The notes beneath the pieces are model-generated. The model had not been told where the DNA came from, searched no databases, and saw nothing but the letters and a program-made list of their open reading frames with translations. DNA of 64,000 nt from Paraburkholderia nodosa DSM 21604 (lineage in GTDB: Bacteria > Pseudomonadota > Gammaproteobacteria > Burkholderiales > Burkholderiaceae): assembly GCF_000519185.1 (NCBI RefSeq), contig NZ_JAFA01000016.1, positions 112,350-176,349 of the forward strand. The letters are read 5' to 3'. The position numbers were made by a program, and so were the translations under genes. Positions 18,914-27,814 of this stretch are shown here, piece by piece; position 1 is the stretch's first letter, and each line of letters opens with the position of its first letter.

Positions 18914-19447
18914 TCAATGGCTGTCGTCTGAACGCCCCGCACTGTTGCGTGCGCCATCGATTCCGGGCTGCCCCGGCTGCAACGCCAGCGGATTGACGCG
19001 CACGGGATGGAAATGCATGTCGATACGCGCGATGTGCAGCGCCTGCGGTACGGCAGGCAGCGGCGCGGCGGCGTCGATCGCGCGCTCGACGGCCTCGTCG
19101 TAGTCATCGTTGCCGCTCGAACGCAGCAGCTTCACCGAGACGATGGAGCCATCCGATGCCGCACGGATCGATACGATGGCTTCCGTATCCATCGGTATTT
19201 TCTTCGGATTGTGGAACATGTTGCCACCCAGCTTGCAACTCACGTAGCGCTTCCATTGCCAGGCGCTCAAGGTGGTTTCCGTGGGCGGTGCGAAACCCGG
19301 CGTCGCGACGGCCGCGAGGCAGCGGTTCATGACCATCTGCGGCGAAGGGCGCACGTGCGGCCCCACTTGCGATACGTCGTCCGAAGCGCAGGCGCCCAGC
19401 ATGAGCGCCACGGGTAAAGCGATCAGGGGCAGGCGTTTCTTGTTCAT
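18914..19447 (-). CDS. Putative lipoprotein with TonB/TolA C-terminal-like domain
   Basis: This 177-residue protein starts MNKKRLPLIALPVALMLGAC, a lipoprotein signal with lipobox LGAC. Residues about 55-135 (WKRYVSCKLGGNMFHNP, then EAIVSIRAASDGSIVSVKLL and RSSGNDDYDEAVERAIDAAA) read like the TonB/TolA C-terminal fold. There is no Pro-rich spacer or membrane helix as in real TonB. The tail of about 40 residues is His/Arg-rich. It is divergent from two other putative lipoproteins. An envelope role is inferred; the partner is unknown. Confidence 0.75.
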   Translation of the reverse strand: MNKKRLPLIALPVALMLGACASDDVSQVGPHVRPSPQMVMNRCLAAVATPGFAPPTETTLSAWQWKRYVSCKLGGNMFHNPKKIPMDTEAIVSIRAASDGSIVSVKLLRSSGNDDYDEAVERAIDAAAPLPAVPQALHIARIDMHFHPVRVNPLALQPGQPGIDGARNSAGRSDDSH

Positions 19448-19798
19448 TTTGGTCTCGTGTCCCGGTGGCGCGGGCGCGCACCTCGGCGTGCGCGCGACCA
19501 TGCTAGCGCGGCCAGGTTGCAGCGCGCTTACGTCTGTGTGCGCCAGCGCTCATACGCGCATCGGAGTCGCCTGTGAACGCGCTCAATGCGCGCCATTGCA
19601 CGAACTACCCACGCAGGACTGCTGGCGTGTAGCGGCATCGTCATGCACCACGCATATAAGCGGCAAACGCGCGAATTTCGCAGACTCAAGATTCGCAATT
19701 CAGCGCCGATATTCCTCCAGGAGAGCATATCTGATCCGACACGCAAGACCGCGAGTCCCCGAGTCAGCAGCGTTCCGCAATCACAAGGTAAAACAACC
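19448..19798. other. Divergent gap between lipoprotein genes
   Basis: No gene was found in these 351 bp. The right half is less GC-rich than the surroundings. TATAAG at 19655-19660 is a possible -10 element for the plus-strand lipoprotein pair, without a clear -35. AGGTAAAAC at 19786-19794 is a plausible ribosome site for ATG 19799. Confidence 0.3.
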
Positions 19799-20359
19799 AT
19801 GTTCAACACCGTGCGAACAATCGGCGTGATCACGCCGTTCCTGTTTCTGACCGCTTGTGCTGTGGTCGCTCCGCCGTATTCCCCCGACGTCGACAATATT
19901 CAGTCGCTCAAGAACGCGACGACCGCACACGCGAAAGTCGGCGCATTCGATTCCCACGCGGACACAAAAAATCCGTATCCGGTTCCCTTGCGCGCAAACA
20001 GCTTGAAGTCTCCGGTCGGCAATTCATTCGGCGCCTATCTCGCCGATGCAATGACCAGGGAATTGCAAATGGCCGGCAAGCTTTCTCCGCAAAGCGACGT
20101 CGAGATCAAGGCAACGCTACTGGAAAACGACATCGACGTCGGCGTTGCAACCGGTGCTGCGCGACTGTCGGCACGCTTCATCGTGATGCGATCGGGCACC
20201 GTGCGTTATGACCAGGTGAAATCCGCGCACACGCAATGGGATTCGGCGTTCGCGGCAATGATCGCCGTACCGAAGGCGCGCGAAGAATATCCGCTCGCTG
20301 TGCAGAAGTTGCTCGGCGAACTCTACGCCGACCCGGCCTTCGTCGAAGCAATCCAATAA
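19799..20359 (+). CDS. Putative outer-membrane lipoprotein (unrecognised family)
   Basis: This 186-residue protein starts MFNTVRTIGVITPFLFLTAC, with lipobox LTAC. The middle SPVGNSFGAYLADAMTRELQ followed by VEIKATLLENDIDVG resembles the fold pattern of YajG-like and ABC-auxiliary lipoproteins, but not closely enough to assign. The gene is 32 bp before a second putative lipoprotein. Third codon positions are less GC-rich than in neighbouring genes. Export and lipid attachment are well supported; the function is not known. Confidence 0.75.
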   Translation: MFNTVRTIGVITPFLFLTACAVVAPPYSPDVDNIQSLKNATTAHAKVGAFDSHADTKNPYPVPLRANSLKSPVGNSFGAYLADAMTRELQMAGKLSPQSDVEIKATLLENDIDVGVATGAARLSARFIVMRSGTVRYDQVKSAHTQWDSAFAAMIAVPKAREEYPLAVQKLLGELYADPAFVEAIQ

Positions 20360-20391
20360 CTCAATCAACCATACAACGGGGAACGAACATC

Positions 20392-20979
20392 ATGACGTTG
20401 ATTCGAATCATCGCGGCGGCTAGCACGATCGCCGCACTGTCAGGCTGCGCACACGAAATTTCGCTGACCGGCGACGCAAGCACGATTCCGACGCTCTCGA
20501 CACAACCGCTCGACAAGACCGTGGGTCTCGTCATTACGGACGACAACCTGTCGAAGGAAGTCATTACGCCCGGCGGCGGTGGCGACAAGGTGAGCTATCA
20601 CCCGTACCACGACCTCGAACTGCCGATGTATGTCGGACTCGGTCACGTATTCAAGAACGTGACCAAACTCAAGAGCGCACCGGATGCGGCAACGATCCAG
20701 GCCAAGCATCTCGACTACGTGATCACGCCGACGATCAAGACGACGTCGTCGTCCCCCAGCCTCCTCACGTGGCCGCCCACGGATTTCTCGGTCATGCTTG
20801 CCTGCACCGTGACGGACCCGAGCGGCCAGACCGTGACCACCACGGACGTGACGGGAACCGGCCACGCGGAATTTAGTCAGTTCAAGCGTAACTTCAGCCT
20901 GGCTGGCCAGCTTGCAACGGCCGATGCGGTGACCAAGTTGCAGTCGGCGCTCGCGACGGCGCCCGAATTGCAGAAGTAA
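20392..20979 (+). CDS. Putative lipoprotein (unrecognised family)
   Basis: This 195-residue protein has a signal MTLIRIIAAASTIAALSGC (lipobox LSGC). The mature part starts AHEISLTGDASTIPTLST. It contains a Gly-rich turn (TPGGGGDKVSYHPYHD) and a pattern of alternating strands (DYVITPTIKTT, DFSVMLACTVTDPSGQTV). It probably forms a functional pair with the upstream lipoprotein because of the 32-bp gap and shared terminator. The family was not recognised. The gap carries GGGGAAC before ATG 20392. Confidence 0.75.
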   Translation: MTLIRIIAAASTIAALSGCAHEISLTGDASTIPTLSTQPLDKTVGLVITDDNLSKEVITPGGGGDKVSYHPYHDLELPMYVGLGHVFKNVTKLKSAPDAATIQAKHLDYVITPTIKTTSSSPSLLTWPPTDFSVMLACTVTDPSGQTVTTTDVTGTGHAEFSQFKRNFSLAGQLATADAVTKLQSALATAPELQK

Positions 20980-20989
20980 CGCCTGCATG

Positions 20990-21024
20990 GCGCGGCTGGA
21001 GCAACCATCCGGCCGCGCTCTTTT
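20990..21024 (+). terminator. Terminator of the lipoprotein pair
   Basis: GCGCGGC (20990-20996) pairs with GCCGCGC (21012-21018), followed by TCTTTT. It starts 10 bp after the stop codon. Confidence 0.65.
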
Positions 21025-21048
21025 GCCGTGTATCGACAGGCGCAGCGC

Positions 21049-21549
21049 TCACGCCGAAAGCCACTTGCGCAGTTTCTCCCACTCGCGCAACTTTCCGGCG
21101 TAAGGCACAGCAGCATACGCCGGGCTGCTTGACGGTAGCGTGACGAGATCGAGTGCAACGTGGCTTGCCGCCAGCGCCTGCGTACCGATCTTCGCAGCCG
21201 TCCCGCCGTTGAACGCGATGCACGCCAGATTGGGTAGCGTGGCGATCAGCGTCACGAGGTCGTTCGCCCCGTGATCGCGAATACGGCTATCGAGACTGCC
21301 TTCGCGTCTCGCTTGCGCAATGACGTCCCACAGGCCCACGCGATGCTCGAGCAGCACTTGCAGCCGCGCTTCGTAGTTCTTGCCCGGCAGCGCTTCGCCA
21401 ATCACATCGCCGATCAAATGCCAGAACTTGTTCTGCTTGTGCGCGTAGTACTGCTGCTGCGCAAGTGACGCCTCGCCCGGCAGACTACCGAGGATGAGCA
21501 CGCGCGTATGCGCATCGACGACGGGATCGAAGCAGCGCTTGAAGGTCAT
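21049..21549 (-). CDS. DNA-deoxyinosine glycosylase (UDG superfamily)
   Basis: This 166-residue base-excision repair enzyme has the start VLILGSLPGEASLAQQQYYA then NKFWHLIGDVIGE. This fits the hypoxanthine-DNA glycosylase (UDG family 6) group. The late loop LPSSSPAYAAVPY replaces the classical UDG HPSP motif, as usual in that family. ATG 21549 was chosen because upstream codons in the frame have no family similarity. It lies 19 bp after ubiC on the same strand, so the two are likely co-transcribed. UDG family assignment by eye is good; the exact substrate is inferred. Confidence 0.85.
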   Translation of the reverse strand: MTFKRCFDPVVDAHTRVLILGSLPGEASLAQQQYYAHKQNKFWHLIGDVIGEALPGKNYEARLQVLLEHRVGLWDVIAQARREGSLDSRIRDHGANDLVTLIATLPNLACIAFNGGTAAKIGTQALAASHVALDLVTLPSSSPAYAAVPYAGKLREWEKLRKWLSA

Positions 21550-21568
21550 GGCAACAGATGCGGCACGT

Positions 21569-22225
21569 TCAGCGCGGCGCGTGATGCGCGCGCGAGGCGG
21601 TGTGATCGAGCGGGCCGCGTTCGCGTCCGAGATGCACGCCGGTTTCCTCGGCGAGCGGACCGCTTGCAAGGCGCGACCACAGCGCGGGCAGCATGCATTC
21701 GGTCACGAGCAACGGCGCGCCCGCGCGCTCGAATACCGAGCGGCGCGCGACGAACGCATGCGGCGCGTGCTTCGGCTCGACCATGATCTCGCGCGCCGCG
21801 AGTGTGTGGAGCGGATGCCGCGCGCTCACGCGCCGGCTCACGAGCGCGGAGCGCGCCACACCGCTATCGCTATAGAGGAGTTCCGCGAGCGGCCGCGTGC
21901 GCAAGCGGCGCATGGCCTGCCACACGCCTTGACTCGCGGCGAGCGGCGTCACGCTGTGCGCGGCGACGAACGGCACGCCGTCGACTTCGAGCACGATCTC
22001 GCGCACCCACGCGCGCTCGCGCGGTGAGAGGCCAAGCGCGGCGCATTCGTCGGACCAGGGCATATCGACGGCTTCGCGCGTGACGCGCACAACGACGCGG
22101 CCAAGCGTGCGCAAATGCGCCGTGAGCGAACCGCCGCGCGTGAGCCAGTCCTTCTGGTCGGCGCTCAAGGCGGGCAAGGGCGTGACGCGCCAGTGCGCGT
22201 TAGCGGCATCGAATCGAAGAGGCAT
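21569..22225 (-). CDS. ubiC: Chorismate lyase (chorismate to 4-hydroxybenzoate)
   Basis: This 218-residue protein would supply 4-hydroxybenzoate for ubiquinone biosynthesis. Family features are the start HWRVTPLPALSADQKDWLTR with GSLTAHLR, then WVREIVLEVDGVPFVAAHSV and ARRSVFERAGAPLLVTECML, whose ending is the UbiC-specific (L/M)-(V/I)-TE-x-(F/M)-LP motif. It is followed by SRLASGPLAEE. ATG 22225 is the family-like start, and another ATG lies three codons earlier. It is downstream of htpG but separated by a terminator. ubiA is not adjacent. Confidence 0.9.
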   Translation of the reverse strand: MPLRFDAANAHWRVTPLPALSADQKDWLTRGGSLTAHLRTLGRVVVRVTREAVDMPWSDECAALGLSPRERAWVREIVLEVDGVPFVAAHSVTPLAASQGVWQAMRRLRTRPLAELLYSDSGVARSALVSRRVSARHPLHTLAAREIMVEPKHAPHAFVARRSVFERAGAPLLVTECMLPALWSRLASGPLAEETGVHLGRERGPLDHTASRAHHAPR

Positions 22226-22281
22226 GGCGCGCATTATAGGCTGCGCGGATTTCAGTTCACTGCGAGCGCGGCGGACCAAAG

Positions 22282-22316
22282 AAAAACCCCTTGCAGCGGG
22301 TAGCCGCAAGGGGTTT
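22282..22316 (-). terminator. Minus-strand terminator of htpG
   Basis: AAACCCCTTGC (22284-22294) pairs with GCAAGGGGTTT (22306-22316). The minus strand ends in TTTTTC after the hairpin. It lies 23 bp after the htpG stop codon. Confidence 0.85.
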
Positions 22317-22338
22317 CGCTCATGCAAAGCCGCGCGCT

Positions 22339-24252
22339 TTAGCCGGCGCGGGCAATCAGCAACGCGTTCGTACGCTTCACGAAGCTGGCCGGATCTTCCA
22401 GCGCACCGCCTTCCGCCAGCAACGCCTGATCGAACAGGAGATTGCACCAGTCGCCAAAGTCCGCGCTATCGGTGCGCAGCGCCTTCACGAGCGGGTGCTC
22501 CGGGTTCACTTCGAGGATCGGCTGCATCTGCGGTGCCTGTTGTCCCGCTGCCTTCAGCATGCGCTGCAGGTAGCCGCTCATGTCGCCTTCGTCGGCCACG
22601 AGGCACGAGGGCGAATCGGTCAGGCGGAACGTGAGGCGCACGTCCTTGGCCTTGTCCTTGAGCGCTTCCTTCATGTGCTCGACGAGCGGCTTGAGTGCTT
22701 CGCTCACCTTTTCCTGCTGCTGCTTTTCCTCGTCGTTGAGCGCGCCGAGGTCGAGGTCGCCGCGCGCCACGCTCGCGAGCGGCTTGCCGTCGAACTCGTT
22801 CAGGAACGACAGCATCCACTCGTCCACGCGGTCCGTGAGGAGCAGCACTTCCACGCCCTTCTTGCGGAACACTTCGAGGTGCGGGCTGTTCTTCGCGGCC
22901 TGCCACGTGTCGGCGGTGACGTAGTAGATCTTCGTCTGCTCGGGCTTCATGCGCGCAACGTAGTCGGCGAGCGCGACGGTCTGCTCGTTCGTGTCGTTGT
23001 GCGTGGATGCGAAGCGCGCGAGCTTCGCCACGCGCTCGCGATTGGCGTGATCCTCGCCAATGCCTTCCTTGAGCACCTGGCCGAACTCGGTCCAGAGCGT
23101 CGTGTACTTCGCCTTGTCCTCTTCGCTTGCTTCGGCGTCCATAACAGCATTCGCCATCTCTTCGAGCATCGAGAGCACGCGCTTGGTCACGCCGTCGCGA
23201 ATCGCCTTCACGTCGCGGCTTTCCTGGAGGATTTCGCGCGAGACGTTGAGCGGCAGATCGCTCGAATCGACCACGCCCTTTACGAAGCGCAGATAGTTCG
23301 GCAGCAGTTGCTCGGCGTCGTCCATGATGAACACGCGCTTCACGTAGAGCTTCAGACCGCTCTTGTGATCGCGGTTCCACAGGTCGAACGGCGCATGCGA
23401 CGGCACGTAAAGAAGCTGCGTATATTCGCTGCGGCCTTCCACCCGGTTATGCGTCCACGCGAGCGGATTCTGATGGTCGTGCGCGAGGTGCTGATAGAAC
23501 TGCTGATACTGCTCGTCGCTGATCTCGCTCTTCGAACGCGTCCACAGCGCGCTTGCCTGGTTGATGGTCTCGTACTCGTCCTTCGTGACCATCTCGCTCT
23601 TTTCGGCGTCCCATTCTTCCTTCTTCATCTCGATGGGCAGGCCGACGTGATCCGAATACTTCTGGATGATCGACTTGATCTTCCATGCGGAAAGCAGCTC
23701 TTCCTCGCCTTCGCGCAGATGCAGCGTGATCGTCGTGCCGCGCTGCGCGCGCTCGATCGTCTCGACGGCGAACTCGCCCTCGCCCGCGCTCGTCCAGCGC
23801 ACGCCCTCGGCGGCCGCCAGGCCCGCCCGGCGGCTTTCCACGGTGATCTTGTCCGCGACGATGAAGCCCGAATAAAAGCCCACGCCGAACTGGCCGATCA
23901 GCGCCGCGTCCTTCTGCTGGTCGCCCGAGAGCTTGCCGAAGAATTCCTTCGTGCCCGAGCGCGCGATCGTGCCGAGGTTCGACACGGCTTCGTCATGGCT
24001 CATGCCGATGCCGTTGTCGTCGATCGTGATGGTGCGCGCTTCCTTATCGAAGCCCACGCGGATGCGCAGGTTCGGATCGTTCTCGTAGAGCGCGCTGTTC
24101 GCGATCGCCTCGAAGCGCAGCTTGTCCGCCGCGTCCGATGCGTTCGAGATCAGTTCGCGCAGGAAGATTTCCTTGTTGCTGTACAGCGAATGGATCATCA
24201 GGTGCAGAAGCTGTTTCACTTCTGCCTGGAAGCTCATGGTTTCTTGTGCCAT
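22339..24252 (-). CDS. htpG: Molecular chaperone HtpG (Hsp90)
   Basis: This 637-residue cytosolic ATP-dependent chaperone is full length. The GHKL ATPase motifs are visible: LISNASDAADKLRFEA near residue 33, DDNGIGMSHDEA, and GQFGVGFYSGFIVAD. The middle domain has the catalytic-loop region NVSREILQESRDVKAIR. ATG 24252 gives the family start MAQETMSFQAEVKQLLHLM; the upstream open frame has no similarity. A heat-shock promoter was not identified in the short upstream gap. It is monocistronic with a terminator. Confidence 0.97.
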   Translation of the reverse strand: MAQETMSFQAEVKQLLHLMIHSLYSNKEIFLRELISNASDAADKLRFEAIANSALYENDPNLRIRVGFDKEARTITIDDNGIGMSHDEAVSNLGTIARSGTKEFFGKLSGDQQKDAALIGQFGVGFYSGFIVADKITVESRRAGLAAAEGVRWTSAGEGEFAVETIERAQRGTTITLHLREGEEELLSAWKIKSIIQKYSDHVGLPIEMKKEEWDAEKSEMVTKDEYETINQASALWTRSKSEISDEQYQQFYQHLAHDHQNPLAWTHNRVEGRSEYTQLLYVPSHAPFDLWNRDHKSGLKLYVKRVFIMDDAEQLLPNYLRFVKGVVDSSDLPLNVSREILQESRDVKAIRDGVTKRVLSMLEEMANAVMDAEASEEDKAKYTTLWTEFGQVLKEGIGEDHANRERVAKLARFASTHNDTNEQTVALADYVARMKPEQTKIYYVTADTWQAAKNSPHLEVFRKKGVEVLLLTDRVDEWMLSFLNEFDGKPLASVARGDLDLGALNDEEKQQQEKVSEALKPLVEHMKEALKDKAKDVRLTFRLTDSPSCLVADEGDMSGYLQRMLKAAGQQAPQMQPILEVNPEHPLVKALRTDSADFGDWCNLLFDQALLAEGGALEDPASFVKRTNALLIARAG

Positions 24253-24384
24253 GGTCGAGAGTCCTCTTTCGTTACAGTTCAAGTCTGACAAATTTGTGGC
24301 CGCGAGTTCGCAGTCGAATCGCGGCGCGCCGCCCGCCCAGTTGGGGACAGACGGCGCCGGTTTCAAGAGCCGACGCGCACGAAT

Positions 24385-25881
24385 TCACGCTTGCGCGCCG
24401 CCGCCGCGCCGGGCCACGCCTTCGAGATAGTCGGCGAGGAACGCGGGCAGCACCGGGTCGCCGCAGTTGGCGATGTTGAAGCGCATCCACGTCGTGGGCG
24501 ACTGGTGCGGCGAGAACAGGCTCCCCGGCGTGAGCAGGAAGCCCGCTTCGTGGCCCGCCGCGGTGAGCGCGTCCGCGTCGACGCCGGTGTCCGCCCACAG
24601 GAACATGCCGGCGCCCGGCGCCGCGAAGAGGCGCAAGCCGGCGCGCTCCAGCATGCGCGCCGCCTTGTCGCGCACGCCATCCAGCCGCCCGCGCAGGCGC
24701 TCCACGTGACGCCGGTAGTGGCCCTCCGTGAGCACGCGGTAAAGCACGCGCTCGTTGAGCTCCGGGCTCGTCATGCCGACGAGCATTTTCTGGTCCGCCA
24801 CCGCCTGGGTCACGTCGAGCGCACTCGCGATATAGCCCACGCGCAGGTTCGGCGCGAGCGTCTTCGAAAAGCTGCCGAGGTAGATCACGCGGCGAAGCTG
24901 GTCGAGGCTCGCGAGGCGCGTGGCCGGATAGCCCGCCGGGCACAGGTCGCCGTAGACATCGTCTTCCACGACGATGAAGTCGTACTGTTCGGCAAGCCGC
25001 AGAATCCGGAACGCCTGCGCGGCGCTCAGCGAGGTGCCCGTGGGGTTTTGCAGCACCGAATTGATGACGAGCATCCTGGGCCGCCAGGTCTCGACCAGCG
25101 CTTCGAGCGCGTCGAGGTCCGGCCCTTCGGGCGTGTACGGCATGCCGACGAGCCGCGCGCCCTGCGAGGCGAAGCGGCCGAACATCTGGAACCAGGCGGG
25201 GTCGCCCACGATCACCGTGTCGCCGGGCTGCACGTAGATGCGCGCAAGCAGGTCGATCGCCTGGGTGATGCCCGAAACGAGCACGATCTGGTCGGGCGTC
25301 GCGCCGATCTCGAGTTCCGCCATGCGCGTCTGGAGCTGCTGACGCAGCGGCAGGAAGCCTTGCGGCGAGCCGAAGCCGAGCAGTTGCGTGCCGCTCTGGC
25401 GGCCAAGCGAGCGCATCGCGCCGGTCAGCAGTTCGCCGTCCAGCCAGCGCGCGGGCAGATAACCCAGACCCGGCCCTTTTTCTGGCCGCGTGGACGTGTG
25501 AAGCATGTTGCGCAGCAGCCAGACCACGTCGATGGTGGGCGGCGCGGGAGCGGCAACCGCGTCGGCGCGCGCCGGGGCGCCCGCGGCCACCGGCTGGCGT
25601 TCGCCGCCCGCGACGAGCGCCAATCGCTCGCGCACGTAAAACCCGGAACCGCGCCGCGAGTCGAGATAGCCCTGCGCGACCAGACGCTCGTACGCCTCGA
25701 CCACGGTGAAGCGCGACACGCCCTTGTCGAGCGCGAGCTTGCGGATGGACGGCATGCGCATGCCGGGGCGGAACACACGCTCCTCGATGCGGCGGCGGCC
25801 CCACTGCACGAGCTGGTCGACGAGCGTGAGCGTGGCCGCGTCATGCGGGGCGGGAATCTGGTCTAGCGGTACGGAGGACAT
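24385..25881 (-). CDS. MocR/PdxR family regulator (GntR HTH fused to PLP aminotransferase fold)
   Basis: This 498-residue protein has an N-terminal GntR winged helix (about residues 20-90: RKLALDKGVSRFTVVEAYER, then GYLDSRRGSGFYV). A linker of about 30 residues (Ala/Pro-rich) leads to a class I aminotransferase fold. PLP contacts visible include NPTGTSLSAAQAF, DDVYGDL and the Schiff-base lysine in YLGSFSKTLAPNLRVGYI. MocR proteins sense PLP or amino compounds and act on adjacent divergent genes. GGGAGTCC precedes the ATG. Between this gene and the VOC gene lie three GTACCG-type sites, its likely operators. Confidence 0.92.
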   Translation of the reverse strand: MSSVPLDQIPAPHDAATLTLVDQLVQWGRRRIEERVFRPGMRMPSIRKLALDKGVSRFTVVEAYERLVAQGYLDSRRGSGFYVRERLALVAGGERQPVAAGAPARADAVAAPAPPTIDVVWLLRNMLHTSTRPEKGPGLGYLPARWLDGELLTGAMRSLGRQSGTQLLGFGSPQGFLPLRQQLQTRMAELEIGATPDQIVLVSGITQAIDLLARIYVQPGDTVIVGDPAWFQMFGRFASQGARLVGMPYTPEGPDLDALEALVETWRPRMLVINSVLQNPTGTSLSAAQAFRILRLAEQYDFIVVEDDVYGDLCPAGYPATRLASLDQLRRVIYLGSFSKTLAPNLRVGYIASALDVTQAVADQKMLVGMTSPELNERVLYRVLTEGHYRRHVERLRGRLDGVRDKAARMLERAGLRLFAAPGAGMFLWADTGVDADALTAAGHEAGFLLTPGSLFSPHQSPTTWMRFNIANCGDPVLPAFLADYLEGVARRGGGAQA

Positions 25882-25901
25882 GAGGACTCCCTGGACTCGA
25901 A

Positions 25902-25982
25902 CTGTACAGAGCACTATCGGGCCGATTGTACCGTTACTGTCTGTCACCATACCGGTACATTTGATTGCATGCGTACCGGTAA
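25902..25982. promoter_or_regulatory. Candidate MocR operator array
   Basis: TACCGGTA, an 8-bp perfect palindrome, occurs twice (25950-25957 and 25974-25981). A degenerate copy TACCGTTA lies at 25929-25936. The starts are 21 and 24 bp apart, about two helical turns. CTGTACAG at 25902-25909 shares the GTAC core. They lie between the divergent MocR and VOC genes. Regularly spaced repeats are usual for MocR-family operators. Confidence 0.6.
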
Positions 25983-26075
25983 GGATTCGGTAGCGGCGTC
26001 AGCACAGTCTTCAGGCGCGCGCTCCTGCCCGCTTCCTTCCGGCCCCTGGAAACTTCTGGCTCCGATCGCCCGCCC

Positions 26076-26777
26076 ATGAACGCCTCGCCGCTTCGCCTCG
26101 ATCACCTCATCGTTGCCGCGCGCACGCTGGAAGACGGCGTGCAGTACGTGAGCGACGCGCTCGGCGTCGCGCCCACGGGCGGCGGCGCTCATCCGCTCAT
26201 GCGCACGCACAACCGTCTGCTCGGGCTGTGGGGCGGCGTGTATCTGGAAGTCATCGCCGTCGATCCGGCCGCGAAAAGTGGAACAAGCAGTGCAGCGAAC
26301 GCCCGCGCGCGCCTCTTCGCGCTGGACGACCCTGCCGTCCAGGCGCGCCTCGAACAGGGGCCGTACCTGTCGCATTGGGTGGCACGCGTCGATCCGCCGA
26401 AGAGCCTCGCGTGCTGGCGCGAGCAGTATCCCCAGCGCATTCCCGCGCTCGTGCCGATGACGCGCGGCGACTTCTCGTGGCAGCTCACGGTGCCGGAAAA
26501 CGGCGCCTTCCCGGCCTGGCAAGGCGCGGGCGACGGCATTCTGCCCTCGCTGATCCAGTGGGACACGGCGCATCATCCGTCGCAGGTGCTGGCCGATACC
26601 GGCATCGCGCTCACGTCGCTCACCGGCTTTCACCGCGAGGCGCAAGCGGCGCGCGAGCAGCTTCAGTGGCTCGGCGCGGCGCATCTGATCGCCGTGGAGG
26701 AAGCCCTCTCGCCCGCGCTCGTCGCGCAGTTCGAAACCCCGTCCGGTCCGCGCACGCTCGGCGCGCCGGCACGCTGA
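26076..26777 (+). CDS. VOC/glyoxalase-like domain protein
   Basis: This 233-residue protein belongs to the Glyoxalase_3-like (PF13468) type. It starts LRLDHLIVAARTLEDGVQYV, with GGAHPLMRTHNRLLGLWGGV and YLEVIAVDP placing the first metal-site residues (His9-type and Glu in YLEV). The second half has PSLIQWDTAHHPS, a common feature of the group. It is the first plus-strand gene facing the MocR regulator and is 22 bp before an EamA transporter, so they are likely co-expressed. The substrate is unknown. Confidence 0.85.
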   Translation: MNASPLRLDHLIVAARTLEDGVQYVSDALGVAPTGGGAHPLMRTHNRLLGLWGGVYLEVIAVDPAAKSGTSSAANARARLFALDDPAVQARLEQGPYLSHWVARVDPPKSLACWREQYPQRIPALVPMTRGDFSWQLTVPENGAFPAWQGAGDGILPSLIQWDTAHHPSQVLADTGIALTSLTGFHREAQAAREQLQWLGAAHLIAVEEALSPALVAQFETPSGPRTLGAPAR

Positions 26778-26799
26778 TCCGTCGAGCGCAAAGTCCCGC

Positions 26800-27705
26800 A
26801 TGAAAGCACGCGAAACCCAAGGCATGCTGCTCGGCCTCGTCGGCGTCATGATCTTCAGCCTGACGCTGCCGATGACGCGCATCGTCGTCGCCGAATTCCA
26901 CCCGCTTTTGAACGGCCTCGGCCGCGCGCTCGCCGCCGCCGTGCCGGCCGCGCTGCTGCTCGCCATCCGTCGCGAGAAATGGCCCAGCTGGCCGCAGGTC
27001 AAGAGCCTCGCCGTGGTGTCGCTTGGCGTGATCGTCGCGTTTCCGGTGTTTTCCGCCTTTGCGATGAAGACCGTGCCGGCCTCGCACGGCGCCATCGTCA
27101 ACGGCCTGCAGCCGCTCGCCGTGGCGATCTACGCCGCGTGGCTCTCGCATGAGCGCCCCTCGAAGGCGTTCTGGGCCAGCGCGCTGCTCGGCAGCGCGCT
27201 CGTGATCGCGTTCGCGCTCCAGGCGGGCGGCGGCTCGCTGCATGCGGGCGACGCGTGGATGCTCATCGCGGTGGGCATCGGCGCGCTCGGCTACGCCGAA
27301 GGCGCGCGCCTCGCCCGCCAGCTGGGCGGCTGGCAGGTGATCTGCTGGGCGCTCGTGCTCTCGGCGCCGTTCCTCGCGCTGCCGGTCGGCTGGCTCGCGT
27401 GGGCGCATCATGTGGCGCATCCCGGGCCCGTCGCGCTCAAGACCTGGCTCGCCTTCGGCTACGTCACGCTGTTTTCGCAGTTCATCGGCTTTTTCGCGTG
27501 GTACGCGGGGCTCGCCATGGGCGGCACAGCGCGCGTGGGGCAGGTTCAGCTGCTGCAGATTTTCTTCACGATGGCGTTCTCGGCGCTCTTCTTCGGCGAG
27601 CAGGTCGCGCCCTCGGCGTGGCTCTACGCGGCCGCGGTGATCGCCACGGTCGTGCTGGGCCGCCGCGCGGCGATCCGCACGGCCCCAGCGCCCGCACGCG
27701 CATGA
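26800..27705 (+). CDS. EamA/DMT family transporter
   Basis: This 301-residue inner-membrane protein has ten predicted helices in two EamA repeats. The first repeat has MLLGLVGVMIFSLTLPMTRI and AMKTVPASHGAIVNGLQPLA; the second has GFFAWYAGLAMGGTARVGQV and QLLQIFFTMAFSALFFGEQV. Members export amino acids or other metabolites. It sits 22 bp after the VOC gene and 109 bp before an aminotransferase under a possible MocR regulon; an amine or amino-acid export role is inference. Confidence 0.88.
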   Translation: MKARETQGMLLGLVGVMIFSLTLPMTRIVVAEFHPLLNGLGRALAAAVPAALLLAIRREKWPSWPQVKSLAVVSLGVIVAFPVFSAFAMKTVPASHGAIVNGLQPLAVAIYAAWLSHERPSKAFWASALLGSALVIAFALQAGGGSLHAGDAWMLIAVGIGALGYAEGARLARQLGGWQVICWALVLSAPFLALPVGWLAWAHHVAHPGPVALKTWLAFGYVTLFSQFIGFFAWYAGLAMGGTARVGQVQLLQIFFTMAFSALFFGEQVAPSAWLYAAAVIATVVLGRRAAIRTAPAPARA

Positions 27706-27814
27706 GCCGGTTTCGCGTCATAATTCAAGGTTTTCGGCGGCATCCGGCGGCGCGCGATCGCGCCCCATGCCGCCACTGAATCAGTCACCCGCCCCACCCC
27801 AACAAGGAGACCCC

